A stretch of DNA of 64,000 nt from Reticulitermes speratus (GCA_021186555.1 JAJKFL010000012.1:20719711-20783710); one strand, 5' to 3'. Positions 12,091 to 24,424 are shown, counted from the first letter of the stretch. Numbers and translations: made by a program. The notes: a model not told the origin generated them from the letters alone.

Positions 12091-14350
12091 GATATTAATC
12101 GTTTGTCCCCTTTTTTATAAAGGGGTTTTATTACTGAATATTTTAATCTCTCAGGAAATTTACCAGAATGTATAATTTTATTGCAAATATAATTTAAAGG
12201 TGAACTTATATAGGGTGTACTCAGTCTTAAAACCCTCAAAGATATTTGGTCATAGCCACAAGAATCCTTTGTTTTGAAAGAGTAAATGATTTTTTCTATT
12301 TCTTTAGTCGTAGATGGTTTATTGCAGATTTTTGGATAATTGGTTTTGATAGCCTGTTCCATAAATGACATGTAATCAATGCCTGATGAATTACATTGAT
12401 TACTATTTACTGAATTTGTTAATTTATTAGCTATTGATACAAAATATTTATTTATTATTTCTGCAACATTTTGATCGTTAAAATTATCAATTAAGTACTG
12501 AGTGCCATCTCTCTTAGTAGTTCTACCTGTCTCTGTATTAATAATTTTCCAGGTAGTGTTCATTTTATTATGCGACTTTTTAATATAATTATCATATGCC
12601 ATGTTCTTGGCTGCAGTTATTACCTTATTTAGTATTTTACAGTACCTATTATAATATACTTTTATAGATATATTATCATTCTCTTTCATCATTAAGTATA
12701 ATTCTCTCTTGCGTTTACAAGAGGTTTTTATTCCATGTGTAATTCAAGCAATATTAGAGCTCTTTGATGTAATATGTTTTTTTTTATTATCGGAAAACTA
12801 GATTTAAAAATTCTCAAATATGTATTTAGAAAGGAATTAAATATGAGATTCACATCGTTCTCGCCAAAAGTTTTTTCCCAGTTTTCATGGCTTAGTTGAC
12901 TTTGAAAGTCAGCGACTGTAGAATTATTGATTTTCCTATAAGAGTAAGTTTGGTGTTCATTATTATGATTTAATGGATGGACAATGGTAAGTAGTTGAGC
13001 TTCATGATCGGATAATCCATTGTGTAGAGATGAAACAAAATTATTTTCATACTTAGAAATATCTATAAAAATATTGTCAATGGCTGTACTAGTACTTCCA
13101 CATATTGTGGTAGGAAAAGTGACAGTATTAGTTAAAGTAAAAGTTTTAAGTAGGGCATTTAGTTGTTTTACCCTATTAGACTCTTCTAGATAATTTATAT
13201 TTATATCCCCACAAATAATTAGATCTATTTTAGGATTATAAAGCAATTGTAATATATGCTCTAAAAATAAATCATAAAGTTAGAGAAATTGCCAGATGGT
13301 GACCTGTAAATTGTTAATATATAAAATTTTTTGCTCAAAATGTTTAGTTGAATGGCACATAACTCAATGTCTCTGTCAAGACAATACGTATAGTTATCAA
13401 TATATACAGATTGAATTTCTGACACAGATAAATGATGTTCAGTAATACACAGTACATGAGGTAATTCAGATGAAGAGTGACATAAATTTCATTAGTTTTA
13501 TTACGTATACCACGTATATTTTGATGGAAAATAGTTAGATTATTTTTATCATGTAGATTTGTAGTGCAAAAGTTTCCATGATTTAAAGATGAATTACTCT
13601 GTGAAGGGATTAAAATTACATTTTCATTTTTATTCTTATTGTTACCATTATCTATTTGCTGACAACGAGTAAAATCAATAGATAGATTTGAATCAAACAC
13701 AGAATTTACTTGATAAAATTTGACACTGTCTTCTCTGTTAGAATTGTTAAGATTTACTTTTCCACCATTACAATTTAATCCCATAAAAAATCATATCTTA
13801 TCCTGGAATCTTCTTTGTTCTTTTGGATATTCCTTGATCTAAATATTTATTTGATTGGGATTCTATCTCCACTATTGTTTTATTTTTATTCATTTCTAAT
13901 AAAATTTCCACATCCCCTTTTTCTTGCTGGTCTTGTTGCAGATTAATGTACTCATCCTGCCCACTGATTATTTCTTCCTGTTTCCCTTCTTGGTTATCTC
14001 TTCCATTCATTTCTTCTTGTTGATTTTTTGGCTGAAATACATTTCTTCCTCTTCCATCTATATTTGTAGTTCGAAATATAGGACTATCTATCTTAGATGA
14101 TGTATATGATTCCCTTCCATGTATTTCAGTATCATCACACAGGATCCTCTCATCTTCATTACCTTTCTGATCACTGGGATTACATTCTTTCAATTCATTA
14201 TCTTCTTCATGTATGATAGCTTCTTTTTTCTTATTCGTATAAACAAAGTCTGTCTGTATCTCCTCTACAGAAGCATTATGTTGTTGCCCCTTGTTTTGTT
14301 CCTGCCAATTACTTTGTTGCCATTGATTATCGTATTAACTTCTATTTGCT
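12091..14350 (-). mobile_element. CR1-like LINE ORF2, endonuclease and reverse transcriptase 5' half
   Basis: Continuation of the same LINE beyond the Copia insertion. Minus strand: an open, Gln/Asn/Glu-rich segment from the insertion edge at 14350 to about 13798; NLTIFHQNIRGIRNKTNEI (endonuclease start); DLIICGDININYLEESNRV; GLSDHEAQLLTI; then GYDQISLRVLRLS and SVIKPLYKKGDKR of the reverse transcriptase. Several stops and frame changes are visible, for example near 13340-13500 and 12700, so the copy is dead. Confidence 0.88.
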
Positions 14351-14892
14351 TCAGATTTTCCAGAAATACACCAAGAAATGCACAAATCACTAAAAAGATG
14401 CAATCAGCCCTTTATTATAGTCGAACCCTACATATGTTTCGGCTCTCCATGAGCCATCATCAGGGGCTTTCTAATAGTGCTTCTCAAATGCTGGATCGGC
14501 CTATTATTGACATTCGTAAAATTTTTGTGCACTGTTTATAAAAACATATATAAGTAAAATCGTGAGTGTAAAATATCGTTAAAATGATAGAATGTTAAAA
14601 CCACACTGTTCACTGTATCTTCGCACTTTTTGATGTTCCACAAGATCATACACTGCACTATGTTGATTGCGATGGAATTTGCTCTGGACGGTAATGGATG
14701 GTGCGTTTGTATGAATTTGACACTTCGTCTTCTACGTTGTAGTGAGTAGTCTTGTGACGATGTGTGATATAGTTATGAAGAAGAGGTGGTTCTGGTGCTG
14801 TTGTAGTGTGGGGCTGCGTCTTAAAGTGTATCTGGTGAAGGTGAATTGTATTTCTGGAATAATAAAAATGCACGGTGAATTAAGACTAAAGA
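14351..14892 (-). mobile_element. 542-bp inserted unit with 11-bp target duplication, possibly Penelope-like or SINE
   Basis: Flanked by TTCTATTTGCT at 14340-14350 and again at 14893-14903. It sits between ORF1 and ORF2 of the CR1-like LINE. It has no long reading frame of its own; one 71-codon frame is His/Thr-rich and unconvincing. It carries a hammerhead-like motif at 14424-14468. Class is uncertain: target-primed elements make duplications of this length. Confidence 0.6.
14424..14468 (-). ncRNA. Hammerhead-ribozyme-like motif
   Basis: Minus strand: stem I strand AGCCC, core CTGATGA (RC of 14457-14463), stem II GGCTC/GAGCC, core GAAAC (RC of 14436-14440), a very short stem III AC..GT, a candidate cleavage triplet GTA, and stem I return strand GGGTT (RC of 14424-14428). 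One extra U lies between CTGATGA and stem II, which canonical hammerheads lack. Activity is therefore uncertain. Confidence 0.4.
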
Positions 14893-14983
14893 TTCTATTT
14901 GCTGTTTGCTCTCAGTAGAAAGGAAAACTACTTGGTCAGTCTGTTTACATTTGACTTCTGCCTTCTTCATACAAACATGATTA

Positions 14984-16063
14984 TTAGTGATGATTCATAG
15001 TTATCACTTTTAGTGGATCTTTTGCTAGTTCATCTTTCCAATGTATTTGTATTGGTTTATTTACAGTAAATATTTGAGCAATTTTTCTAGCTATTTTGCT
15101 AGCCATACATTCTTTCCCTTTGCTGTTTAGGTGTAATCCATGATGTGTATAATGGTCCCTGTTATTTTCAGCGTTTAATACATGCATATAATTAAATGCC
15201 TTACTGTATTTCTTAAGCTTTCTATTGAAGACTTTCACTTCATCATTGATACACGAGTTGTGTTGTAAGTCATATCGATGTGGAGCACTTATAGCTATTA
15301 AGTTGGTATGACTATGTTTAGTTACAAAATCACTGAGTCTTCGAAGTCCATAGTTAATTTCATTTTTAGCAATATCATTAGATCCACCCCATATTACACA
15401 CACATCCTTATTCGTTAGTTCCTTTCAATCAGATTTCATTGTGTTTGTAATATCTTCCAGTCTAGATTCCGGCTTTACTAGGCCTATGACTTGAAACTGT
15501 TGACCAAGGTTATATTGTAATTCTTTAGCAATATTTCTTGCATGACTATCTCCCAACAGTATAATCTTATTTGTTTTCTTATTAGATTTTACTGTCTTAC
15601 CTCTTGCTTTATCAGGTATTCGATGAAATTCTGTTCGTCCCTCTGAAGTTTCGTAATTATTCTCCTCAAGGTTCAGTAGTTGGAAGCTATTGACGATCGT
15701 AGGTATCATAAATGTATCTTGTTTCATATTTGCTGATCCACTGTTCTTCCTTCTAACTTCTCTCCAACACTTGTTGTCTTCATTATTTATCGAGGAATCA
15801 TCATTTAGGCTTGTGATTTTGGCTGAAATCACGTCTATTTCGTATTTAATAACCTCTTTTACTGAACTTCTAACAGCTGATTTTAATAGGTTTTTAAATT
15901 CCAACATATCCTCTCGTAAGTCGAATAATTTCTTATTTAGCTGAGATCCCTCCTGGTTTTGAGCTTTTTCATCATTGATTATTACATTTACTTCACATTT
16001 GTTTGGAAGGAATGTCACTTTTCTCCGCAATCTTGAATTGAGGTGATCTCTGCTTGACGCCAT
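14984..16063 (-). mobile_element. CR1-like LINE ORF1 with SGNH esterase domain
   Basis: Starts ATGGCGTCAAGC at 16063. The N-terminal part has a coiled-coil-like segment (LFDLREDMLEFKNLLK), then DTFMIPTIVNSFQLLNL, IILLGDSHARNIAKEL (catalytic Ser block), and after a frame break near 15405-15425 CVIWGGSNDIAKNE, then HYTHHGLHLNSKGKECM (the D/H block III/V region; the conserved His is in HHGLHL). It has the same architecture as the 6798-7620 copy but is more complete. It is the ORF1 of the LINE whose ORF2 lies at 8304-14350. Confidence 0.85.
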
Positions 16064-17439
16064 CTTGAAGCATACTGTGAATTAGCCAACAAAGCTATGC
16101 AGATAATACCAGACTCACAGATATGTAAATGAAACCAATAAATGTGGATTCAAGAGTCCTGTTCACTTACAATGATTTTATGTTGAAGATCAAGGCACGT
16201 ATGATTCAGTTAAAGTCACGAGCAGTGCAATGGTGCAGCTTGAGTCAGAGCTTCAATGCAGCTCAATTTTCTAAAGGAGATTCTATCATAAAGTCCGAGA
16301 AGGCAATCACTGGATCTCCACTTCTATAATCGCTGCCACCAACCGATTTATATATCTAAGCAGCAATAGGTAACTGCTCTGCTTTAATTACCTAATGTAT
16401 CTGTAGGATATGTTGTAGGATACTGCAGGTTATCTGTATCGCAATGACAACTACAATGAGTACATTCAAGTCAGTCTTTTGTTTACATATATACAGGCTG
16501 GTATTCGAGTCAGTCTTGTTTACGTATATACAGGTTGGTACGATAGTGTACCAAGTGTATGAATGCTGAGATTGAATACGGCGCAGCGGCCGTGCTTGTG
16601 AGTCCTCAGTAGCCAGCGCCTGGCCACCTTGGTCCCTTCCAAAAGAACCCTGCTCGCACGAGGGAGCAGAGTGGTTTAGTCTCGGACGTACTCAACTCCA
16701 ATGAGCATCGGCCAGTAGCCGGTACTGTACTCCAGTGAGATCGGCCAGTGGCCGGGTGCTGCGCGAGTGTAGTGCGCAGTGGCGAGCACGGTAGTGCTGT
16801 AACGGTGCAGAGCCGGAAAGCTCTGGTAAGTCTCGGCGGCTGTGGTCAGCGTAGAGCGGGAGCACTCTGACAAGTCTCGGTAGCAAGCTGAGCAGCGTCA
16901 GAGCAGTCAGGACTGAGCGCTGGATGCCGAGTGCTGTGGTCCGCCAACCAACCAACCAACCAAAGTGCTAACTAAGGGCGGAGACTTGCGCGGAGCGCAA
17001 GTCGACGTCCCTTGATCTGTTTAGCCATTCCTGCGTTTCACCGCATTGCTGGACTCGATAACAGACTCTTTATTCTGAACTGGGGATTTGCTTACGCTAA
17101 CAAATTTGAGGTCTCGATTAAGTCGGGACCTAGCACACCAAAGGCTACGGCTCTAAGAGCGTATAGTTTTTCTAAGTGGGGGGAATACTTTGGTTGGATG
17201 GCTCCCTGGGATTTGAACCCAGAGTGGCATTTTCACAAATAATTTCGCGAAGGATCCAAAACATGGACACGGATAATTTAGTCCTACAGGGGGGGGGGGG
17301 ATGCGGGCCGTGCCCCGACTTGTTTGTTATACCCTGGCATTCACCTTACAACTGAGGACAATCACGGAAAACCTCAGTCAGGGTATTCGAAACGCGCCTA
17401 ATTTTAGGTGCAGTGTCGGTTGGCCACTAAGGGCTTCGA
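16064..17439. other. Non-coding stretch with short repeats and a primer-site-like motif
   Basis: Holds the likely 5' leader of the LINE, a duplicated ~38-bp unit at 16471-16540 (TCAGTCTT..GTTTAC.TATATACAGG), a GC-rich block 16560-16930, a CCAA microsatellite at about 16946-16962, a small hairpin ACTTGCGC/GCGCAAGT near 16985-17003 and a G-run at 17287-17299. TGGCTCCCTGGGATTTGAAC at 17199 resembles a tRNA-complementary primer site of an LTR fossil. No gene seen. Confidence 0.4.
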
Positions 17440-18944
17440 CATATTTACTGACCTGTCCCCGTAGCTTGCGCTAGGCGGCTTGGGTCAGCCCTCTGTCAGC
17501 GTAGATATCTGCCGAGTTGCTGGGCTAAGGGGTTCCCCACACCAGCTAACTTAGAGTCGAAGCTCTCGGTTAGAACTCTGATGTGATCAGTAAAGAGAGG
17601 AACTCCCAAATCCTCGTGAATTTGCACGCTACTCATGTACCAAGGTGCACCAGTAGCAATGCGAAGACACTTGGATTGAATAACCTGCAGCTTTCTGAGG
17701 TGGGTGCAGGCCGCAGACCTCCAAATGGGGCACGCATAGTCCATCATGGGCCGTATGAGCTGCTTATACAGCAGATCTCCGTTCCTGATGGACAGACCGC
17801 TTCTCCTGTGAAGGAGAGAGCTAAACAGACCCATTCGTTGGGCATCTTTCTTCTTGACCTGGACGATGTGAGGCGACCAGGTCATCCGTGTATCAAGGAT
17901 CACTCCCAGATAACGGGCTGTGTCTACCCACTGGATTGGCTGTCCTAGGAACTGCACCGGTCGAGGCCTGGAGGACCTCCACCCCGCCTTCGCAAAAAGC
18001 ATAGCATTGCTCTTGGAGACATTGATGGCGATCCACCACGCCTTCAACCACCTCTCTAGATCACTGATGTATGCTTCTAGGTAGCTAACAAGCAGAGCCG
18101 GGCTGCGGGACGTGGCAATGATTGCCGTGTCATCCGCGTACAATGCCAGCTCGACGTGGCGGGAAGGGACGGGCATGTCATTGACATACAGACTGAACAA
18201 GACAGGAGAGATTAGTCCCCCCTGTGCTACGCCAGCCCGCATGCCACGACGGGTGGATATGGCCGTTTGGAAGGACGCTTCGAACGTCCTGTTGTAAAGG
18301 TAGGAGGATATGGTTTTGACCAGGTAAGAGGGGAAGTTAAGGGCCGTTAGCTTGAAGAGGAGACCGTCGACCCAAACAGTGTCGAAGGCCTTAGCCACGT
18401 CGAGAAAGACTGCGCCTGTTAGCCGCTTCTCGCCAAAGTTTCTGGCGGGCCAGCTGGAGAGATGTGCTATGTTTGGATCTAAATCCAAACTGCTCGTCTC
18501 TCAGAAGCCCGCGCCCGCTTACTTCAGTTAGGATCCTACTAAGTAGGATCTTCTCAAACAGCTTGCCGATGGTGTCCAGAAGACTTATGGGACGATAGGA
18601 AGAGGGTAGCGCTGGGTCCTTCCCAGGTTTCAGTATGGAGACAATGCGGGCATGCTTCCACACTGATGGGAAGTACTGCGCTTAGAGAGCCGCGTTGAGT
18701 ATGGCAGCGAGGAGAAGGACAGCACGCTGCGGAAGGTGCTTCAGTGCCCTGTTCGGAATACCGTTTGGGCCCGGAGCCTTGCTGGCCTTGAGACCCGGAT
18801 GGCATTCTGTACCTCCGCGGGGTTGGTTAACTTGGGCTCGCTTGCAGGTGCACAAGAGTGTGCTTGCAGCTCCTCGCCAACCATCTGCTTGGTGGCCTCT
18901 TTTATTCGCAGCCACCACTGGCTGTCTGCTCTGCGATTGGCTGG
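17440..18944 (-). mobile_element. Jockey-like LINE reverse transcriptase
   Basis: Minus strand: KAPGPNGIPNRALKHLPQRA, KHARIVSILKPGKDPALP, SSYRPISLLDTIGKLFEK, then an open frame 18488-17496 with LDVAKAFDTVW, AQGGLISPVLFSLYVN, ELALYADDTAI (catalytic YADD), ARYLGVILDTRMTW and YACPIWRSAA. A frame change lies near 18460 and a stop near 18680. The 5' end stops at the Gypsy fossil at 18945. A second 3' copy of the family is at 2755-3062. Confidence 0.9.
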
Positions 18945-21147
18945 CGCGTCGCCATGGTGGGGAGGTCGACCATCAGGTCTCGCGAGCCACTGTGCGCGGT
19001 CTGCGACCGCTGCTCTTGCAGGAGCCGTTTTGCTTATGTGGGAAGCTCCCACATCACCCCCCTGCGGAGAAAGGTGCTCAGGCGTCAAAGCGTGCTGGAA
19101 AGCGGACACTGCGACCCGAGCGCGTGGTCCGCGATGCCCGTGGATGGCTGCTTTCGGCTGCCGGAGCCGTAGAGGGCTGAGCCGATGGAGTGCTGTTACC
19201 GCGGCTGCTGGTGGCGCTGCTATGATGCGTCTGTCGTAGTATGTAAGCGGGCTTGACGCGGTCCGCTGACACGATGACCTGCTTGCCGCGCACGGATATT
19301 TTGAATGTTTTCTCTGTGCGGGCAAGTACCTTGTGCGGGCCGCTGTATGGTGGTTCCAGAGCGCGGCGTAAGGCGTCCTGCCGCAGAAGGACGTGCGAGG
19401 CGTCTTTAAGGTCCTTGTGGATGAAAGTGGCAGGTGATGTTTGGCGCGCTGCTGGGATCGGGCTAAGCTGGTTCATGTTGTGGCGCAGCTGCTTTATAAA
19501 ATCTACGGGCTCAACCTCCGGCGTTGTTGGTGCCAGAAGTTCGCCCGGGACTCGCAGGGGCTGACCGTATACGAGTTCTGCTGCAGATGTTTCCAAGTCC
19601 TCCTTGTAAGCTGTCCGTATGCCAAGCAGAACTAGCGGTAGAGCATCGGTCCATTTTTCGTCCGCATGGCACATGATGGCGGCTTTCATTGTGCGGTGAA
19701 AACGCTCCACTAGTCCGTTGGCGGCAGGGTGGTGGGGGGTTGTCCGGCAGAGGTGGATGCCACACAACTTGGCTAGACAGTGGAAGAGATGGGACTCGAA
19801 CTGGAGTCCCTGGTTTGTAGTTATCGATTGCGGGTAACCGAAACGGGATATCCAACCGGAGAGCAGGGGGCGTGCTACTGTCTCTGCGGTGATGTCAGCA
19901 ATGGGGAAGGCTTCCTGCCAGCGGGTGAAGCGGTCCACTGCAGTGAGGCGGTATTGAGATCCTGCCGACGACGGCAGAGGACCGACGAGGTCAATGTGGA
20001 TATGGAGGAAGCGAGCTGTGGGAAGGGGAAAGTCGCCAAAAGGAGTGATTGTATGACGGGAAACTTCGGAGCGCTGGCAGGGTTGGCAAGCTCGGGCCCA
20101 AGTGCGGCAGTTTTTCTGAATGGCTGGCCACACGAAGCGGGAGACGAGCTTAGCCGTTGCCCTAATGCCTGGGTGACTGAGGGAGTGTAGGGAGGCAAAT
20201 ACCTGATGGCGGAGAGGAGAAGGGACGTACGGTCGTGGTTTTCCTCCGGATATGTCGCAGTAGAGTGCGACGGCAGTGCCTGGGACGTGGAGTTTCTGCA
20301 GCCGCAATGACGTGGTTCCCGTCAGGAGAGTAGGGAGCTCCTTATCCTCGTCCTGCGCTGCTGCCAGTGCCTCGGGGGATACGGCAGAGGTGATGGACTC
20401 GATACGGGACATCGTGTCGGCCACTATGTTTTCCTGCCCGGAGATGTGGCGGATGTCCGTTGTCAATTGAGAGATGTAATCGAGATGATTAAACTGTCTC
20501 GGCGAACACTTGTCTCTCTTCTGCTGGAAGGCGAATATTAGTGGCTTGTGGTCCGTCAGGATGGTGAAGTAACGAGCTTCCAGCATAGGGCGGAGTGTCG
20601 CACAGCCTCGTAAATCGCCAGGAGCTCTCTGTCATATGCGCTGTATTTTCGTTGCGCAGGACTGAGCTTCCTGGAGAAGAATGCGAGGGGCTGCCAGACG
20701 TCCTACACTTGTTGCTGTAGGACGGCACCCATGACGGATGTCGAAGCGTCTGTGATCAGAGCTAGTGGAGCAGACGGATCCGGGTGTGCCAGAAGAGCGG
20801 CTTTAGACAGGCTTGCCTTACACTCGTCAAAAGCCGTGTGGAGTGCCGGGGTCCAGGTAATGGGATGAGATCCCTTGACTCTGGGACCGGAAAGGACGTC
20901 GTGGAGAGGAGCTTGAATGGAGGCAGCGTGGGGAAGGAAACGTCGGTAAAAGTTTAGCATTCCCAAGAAACGTCGGAGTTGGCTGACAGTACTTGGAGGG
21001 GGACAGGTCTGAATATCGGTAGGAGAGCCACGTTGAATCGCGTCGCCATGGTGGGGAGGTCGACCATCAGGTCTCGCAAACCACTGTGCGCGGTCTGCGA
21101 CCACTGCTCTGGCAGGAGCCGTTTTGCTTATGTGGGAAGCTCCCGCA
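18945..21147 (-). mobile_element. Ty3/Gypsy LTR fossil
   Basis: A 109-bp terminal unit occurs in the same orientation at both ends (18945-19053 and 21039-21147), beginning on the minus strand with TGTGGGAGCTTCCCACA, with a purine tract beside the left copy. Parts seen: the end of reverse transcriptase, RNase H, and an integrase with an HHCC-like zinc region and DDE-type core in one long frame at 19078-20586. It is partial and broken (a few breaks). The two ends differ at about six sites by eye, so it is older than the Copia copy. No target duplication found. Confidence 0.85.
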
Positions 21148-22090
21148 TATCTTATCCAGCGTGTCGAGTTTGCTGGCAGCAGGCGAGAGATTGCCTGCCC
21201 TTTGCTCTTATGCACACAACACGCTATTGCTGGTGTAAGGGATTTGCAAACGTACAGGAAGTGTTACAGTTAATTTAATTTCGAAGTAAAATAATCTATA
21301 TTATTTACAAAAGAATAACTTCACAAATATTAGTTTCAAATTTACATATTACAATTGCCACGTCGGAGTTAAATTAACTGCTCGCCCTTTTCCTCAAATA
21401 AACAAACTGTTGTATCGCGTTACTCAAGAAATTTGGGATTTCAAATTCTGTCGCCAAAATGTTAATACACCAAAAGTGCTTTGTTCCAGTAAGTGTTAAC
21501 CAAAAACAAATATGAATTCAACACAGCTCACTTAACTTGAATGCGCAGCCATAAACCAAAGTTTTTCATTATTACTAAAATAGCCTTACGGGAGCTTTAA
21601 ATTAATGCCACAAAATTACTGAAACGTAAATGAGAGCGTTTGCTTTGCGGAGTTCCCTTAAGTAGACAATTCAGGAATTGCCGCCTCGGCATTCTTTAAA
21701 GTGCGGTGAACCGTAGCCAATGTTCACTGCACCGCAGGTAATAACTCCGCTTGGCAATGGTAACGAAAATACAAACCAAATGACAAAACTTGAAAAGTAA
21801 ATCTAACGCTATTATTCATTCATTACATCGAATTGTGGACACGAAGTGATCTGGAGTGGCTGCAGGGAATACGAAGGTCGGTAGTTAACGTAGTTACGTA
21901 CAGGGAATGTAGGAGTAGCGGAAGAGAGTGGTCTATGTAACGTGGCCGCCAGCTTGTAGTTCTGCCATACAGTACACTCATGTAAACCGTTCCTTTAATT
22001 GGAGTAACTTGGAATGGCATGAAGAGGTGAATACTGGAAACCTCGAGTTGTGCTAATTTTTGCAACTCTGTTGGTTTTCAGGTGGTTATA
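21148..22090 (-). mobile_element. Possible leader/LTR of another LTR fossil
   Basis: On the minus strand, GTATTAACATTTTGGCGACA near 21450-21470 looks like an LTR end followed by a TGGCGAC-type primer site. No coding domain follows in the window, and the partner LTR is not visible. Confidence 0.3.
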
Positions 22091-22756
22091 TTATAAGAAG
22101 AATAATCCATTTATGCATATTGTCAAATATTTTTTGTTTATTGAACACAACATTTGTATATCCATATTTTGAGTTTTCCTTGAAATATTTATTTTTTGTC
22201 TTGTGATGAGTAAAACCCCAATGAGTACATTGAATATTGTTTTGAAATTCATAATTAGACATTAAATATCAAAAGGTCTTGAGTACCGATTCAAGATAGG
22301 CACAAAGTTGATTAGTGGAAACAATAGACTATAACAACAAAAAACAGGATGCAATCGAACAGTGCAAGTTGTTTTTGTTCAACAAGTACTATATGATATA
22401 ATACACTTTTTAAATATCATTATATTATTTACACTATAAAAAGTCTGAACACTTTTATTTTTTAGAGAAACAGGGCAACATAGATTCATGCTACATTTTG
22501 TTAACATGCAAAGTAAATGACCATGAGAGGAAGGACTTTGTGTCTAGGTTACTAGTGTCAATGATGTAGGTGGTGCTTCAGCACAAAGCAGGTCAGTGAA
22601 GTGGAAAAGGAATGTGTTGTATCTGGAATGAGTGATACTCATTTAGCCCAGGTGCAATCTTGTCTTCTGCTGGGGCTGTGTAGTGCAGTCTGGTTTTATT
22701 AAGTGCAAATGCTGTTTCCAGTTATGACTACCTCTGTAAGACTGTAAATCCGTTTC

Positions 22757-22781
22757 TGTTTGTTTATTTATTTATTTATTT
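22757..22781. repeat. TTTA microsatellite
   Basis: A short run of TTTA units directly visible. Confidence 0.8.
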
Positions 22782-23435
22782 TTGCACTGGGTATCCAAGA
22801 AACTACTAACTGTCTTAACTGTTCTGATATTTTTTCTAGTTGAAGTAGATAGATGAATATGGTTTACAGAGGCACACAGTGTCTTTTATTTATTAATAAC
22901 AAGAACTCTTTATGTTTTGATTCTAAATACTGAATCATGGTCATGGGTATATTCGCAAATGGGCTTTATATGTTATTTACAAGTCTATATTTTATAGTAG
23001 GTGTACCCATCTTGATGATTGAAGCACACAGGCTTCTTGTTATGGTTTAATAAATATATAGTGTGACTTCAGTGATGTTTAAATTATATTCTGTTGAATG
23101 AAACAGGCACTTGGTAAAGTGAATATGATTCAGATTTACTGATAGTATGCCCAAATTCCCAGTGAGGCCTTTTCTGTGGAGTGTATGGGTATTTAGTATT
23201 TGTCATCCAGGAGGAGACAGCAGGTTCCTCCACACACTATGATGCCTATATGTCATGCTATATAACACCATATCTGAGAAGCCTGCAATGAATGTAAGCC
23301 TACTGTGGTTAAACCTCATTATAAAGAACTAGAGATCTTAGCCAATAGGCATAATCCATGGCTTGTCAGGACGCACATGCCAATATGCAAAGTTTAGTTT
23401 TGTCCCATTCCGATTCCATAAGACCAAGCAATGTA

Positions 23436-23610
23436 CAGTAAACCCCCCAATTTAATGTTCCCACATTTAGTGAAATCCCGGATTTAGTGATGATTTTTTC
23501 ATGTCCTGACAGTAGCTCCATATAAACAATAAACCTCCATTTAATGAAAACCTCGATTTAGTGAAATATATCCTATTCCCCCAGCAATTCATTAAATAGG
23601 GGTTTTACTG
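23436..23610. mobile_element. Pogo-like MITE, 175 bp
   Basis: Terminal inverted repeats CAGTAAACCCCCCAATTTAA and (reverse) CAGTAAAACCCCTATTTAAT, flanked by TA on both sides. Internal sequence repeats ATTTAGTGAAAT-type blocks. This is the usual shape of non-autonomous pogo/Tigger-type elements. Confidence 0.8.
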
Positions 23611-24424
23611 TATTTGTGGCTGTTTACTAATCGTGAAGTTTAATTAACGACCAATTTTAGTGCTTCTTAGAGACATCTGGATTGCACAAGCACATATATC
23701 AGAAGACAGAAATGCACATACACTAGTACCCTAGTCACACTGCAACAGCATCATGTTTTGGTTGGCTTCCTGTCTTGTAAAATGGACCAAATGGTACTTA
23801 TTTTGAAGCCTCTAATCAGTTGATGGATGCAGCTGTGATCAATATTTTAGCTACACACTATATGAGTTATTGTTAAGTTTTTCAAGAATAACTTTATAAT
23901 ACAGGTTATGTCATTTTGAATTGGTGTTAATTTTTATGACACTGTACTTAGTTGAACTGGAGAATAGAGAGAAATGTGGGAAATATGAATGGATATTTGT
24001 AAACTTATTGTATAATATCAGATTACTTTTTAACCCTTCTTTATGCTTCTAAGACTTGTGTGAATTGCAGTTGTAGTGGGATACATTGAAGATAAATTGC
24101 TTATCCAGTAAATTTGTTTGGGGCCCATGCCATTTTAACAGATTTTCAATTTAATCCATGGCTACCATGATAACTGGCATGGAATTGTTTTTTTTTTTTT
24201 ATAATCTAATGGGATTGAAACTTTAGTTTATGTAAACATGTAGTACTTCTTGCAAGATGACATTTCTCTGAAATGTTCAGTTTTCAAGAACGGAAATTTA
24301 CACATTGTTTTTATACAGTATATGTTTTAGTTGTGAGAGGTATACTTAAAGAGTGTTAAATTTAATTAATGTGGATTGCAGTAAATATAATTGGCATAAT
24401 TGTAGGAGTTAAATGGTGGGCTCA

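Noticed and set aside
18695-19239. Several 100-170-codon + strand frames
   Set aside because: All are antisense to the jockey LINE and Gypsy fossil coding regions.
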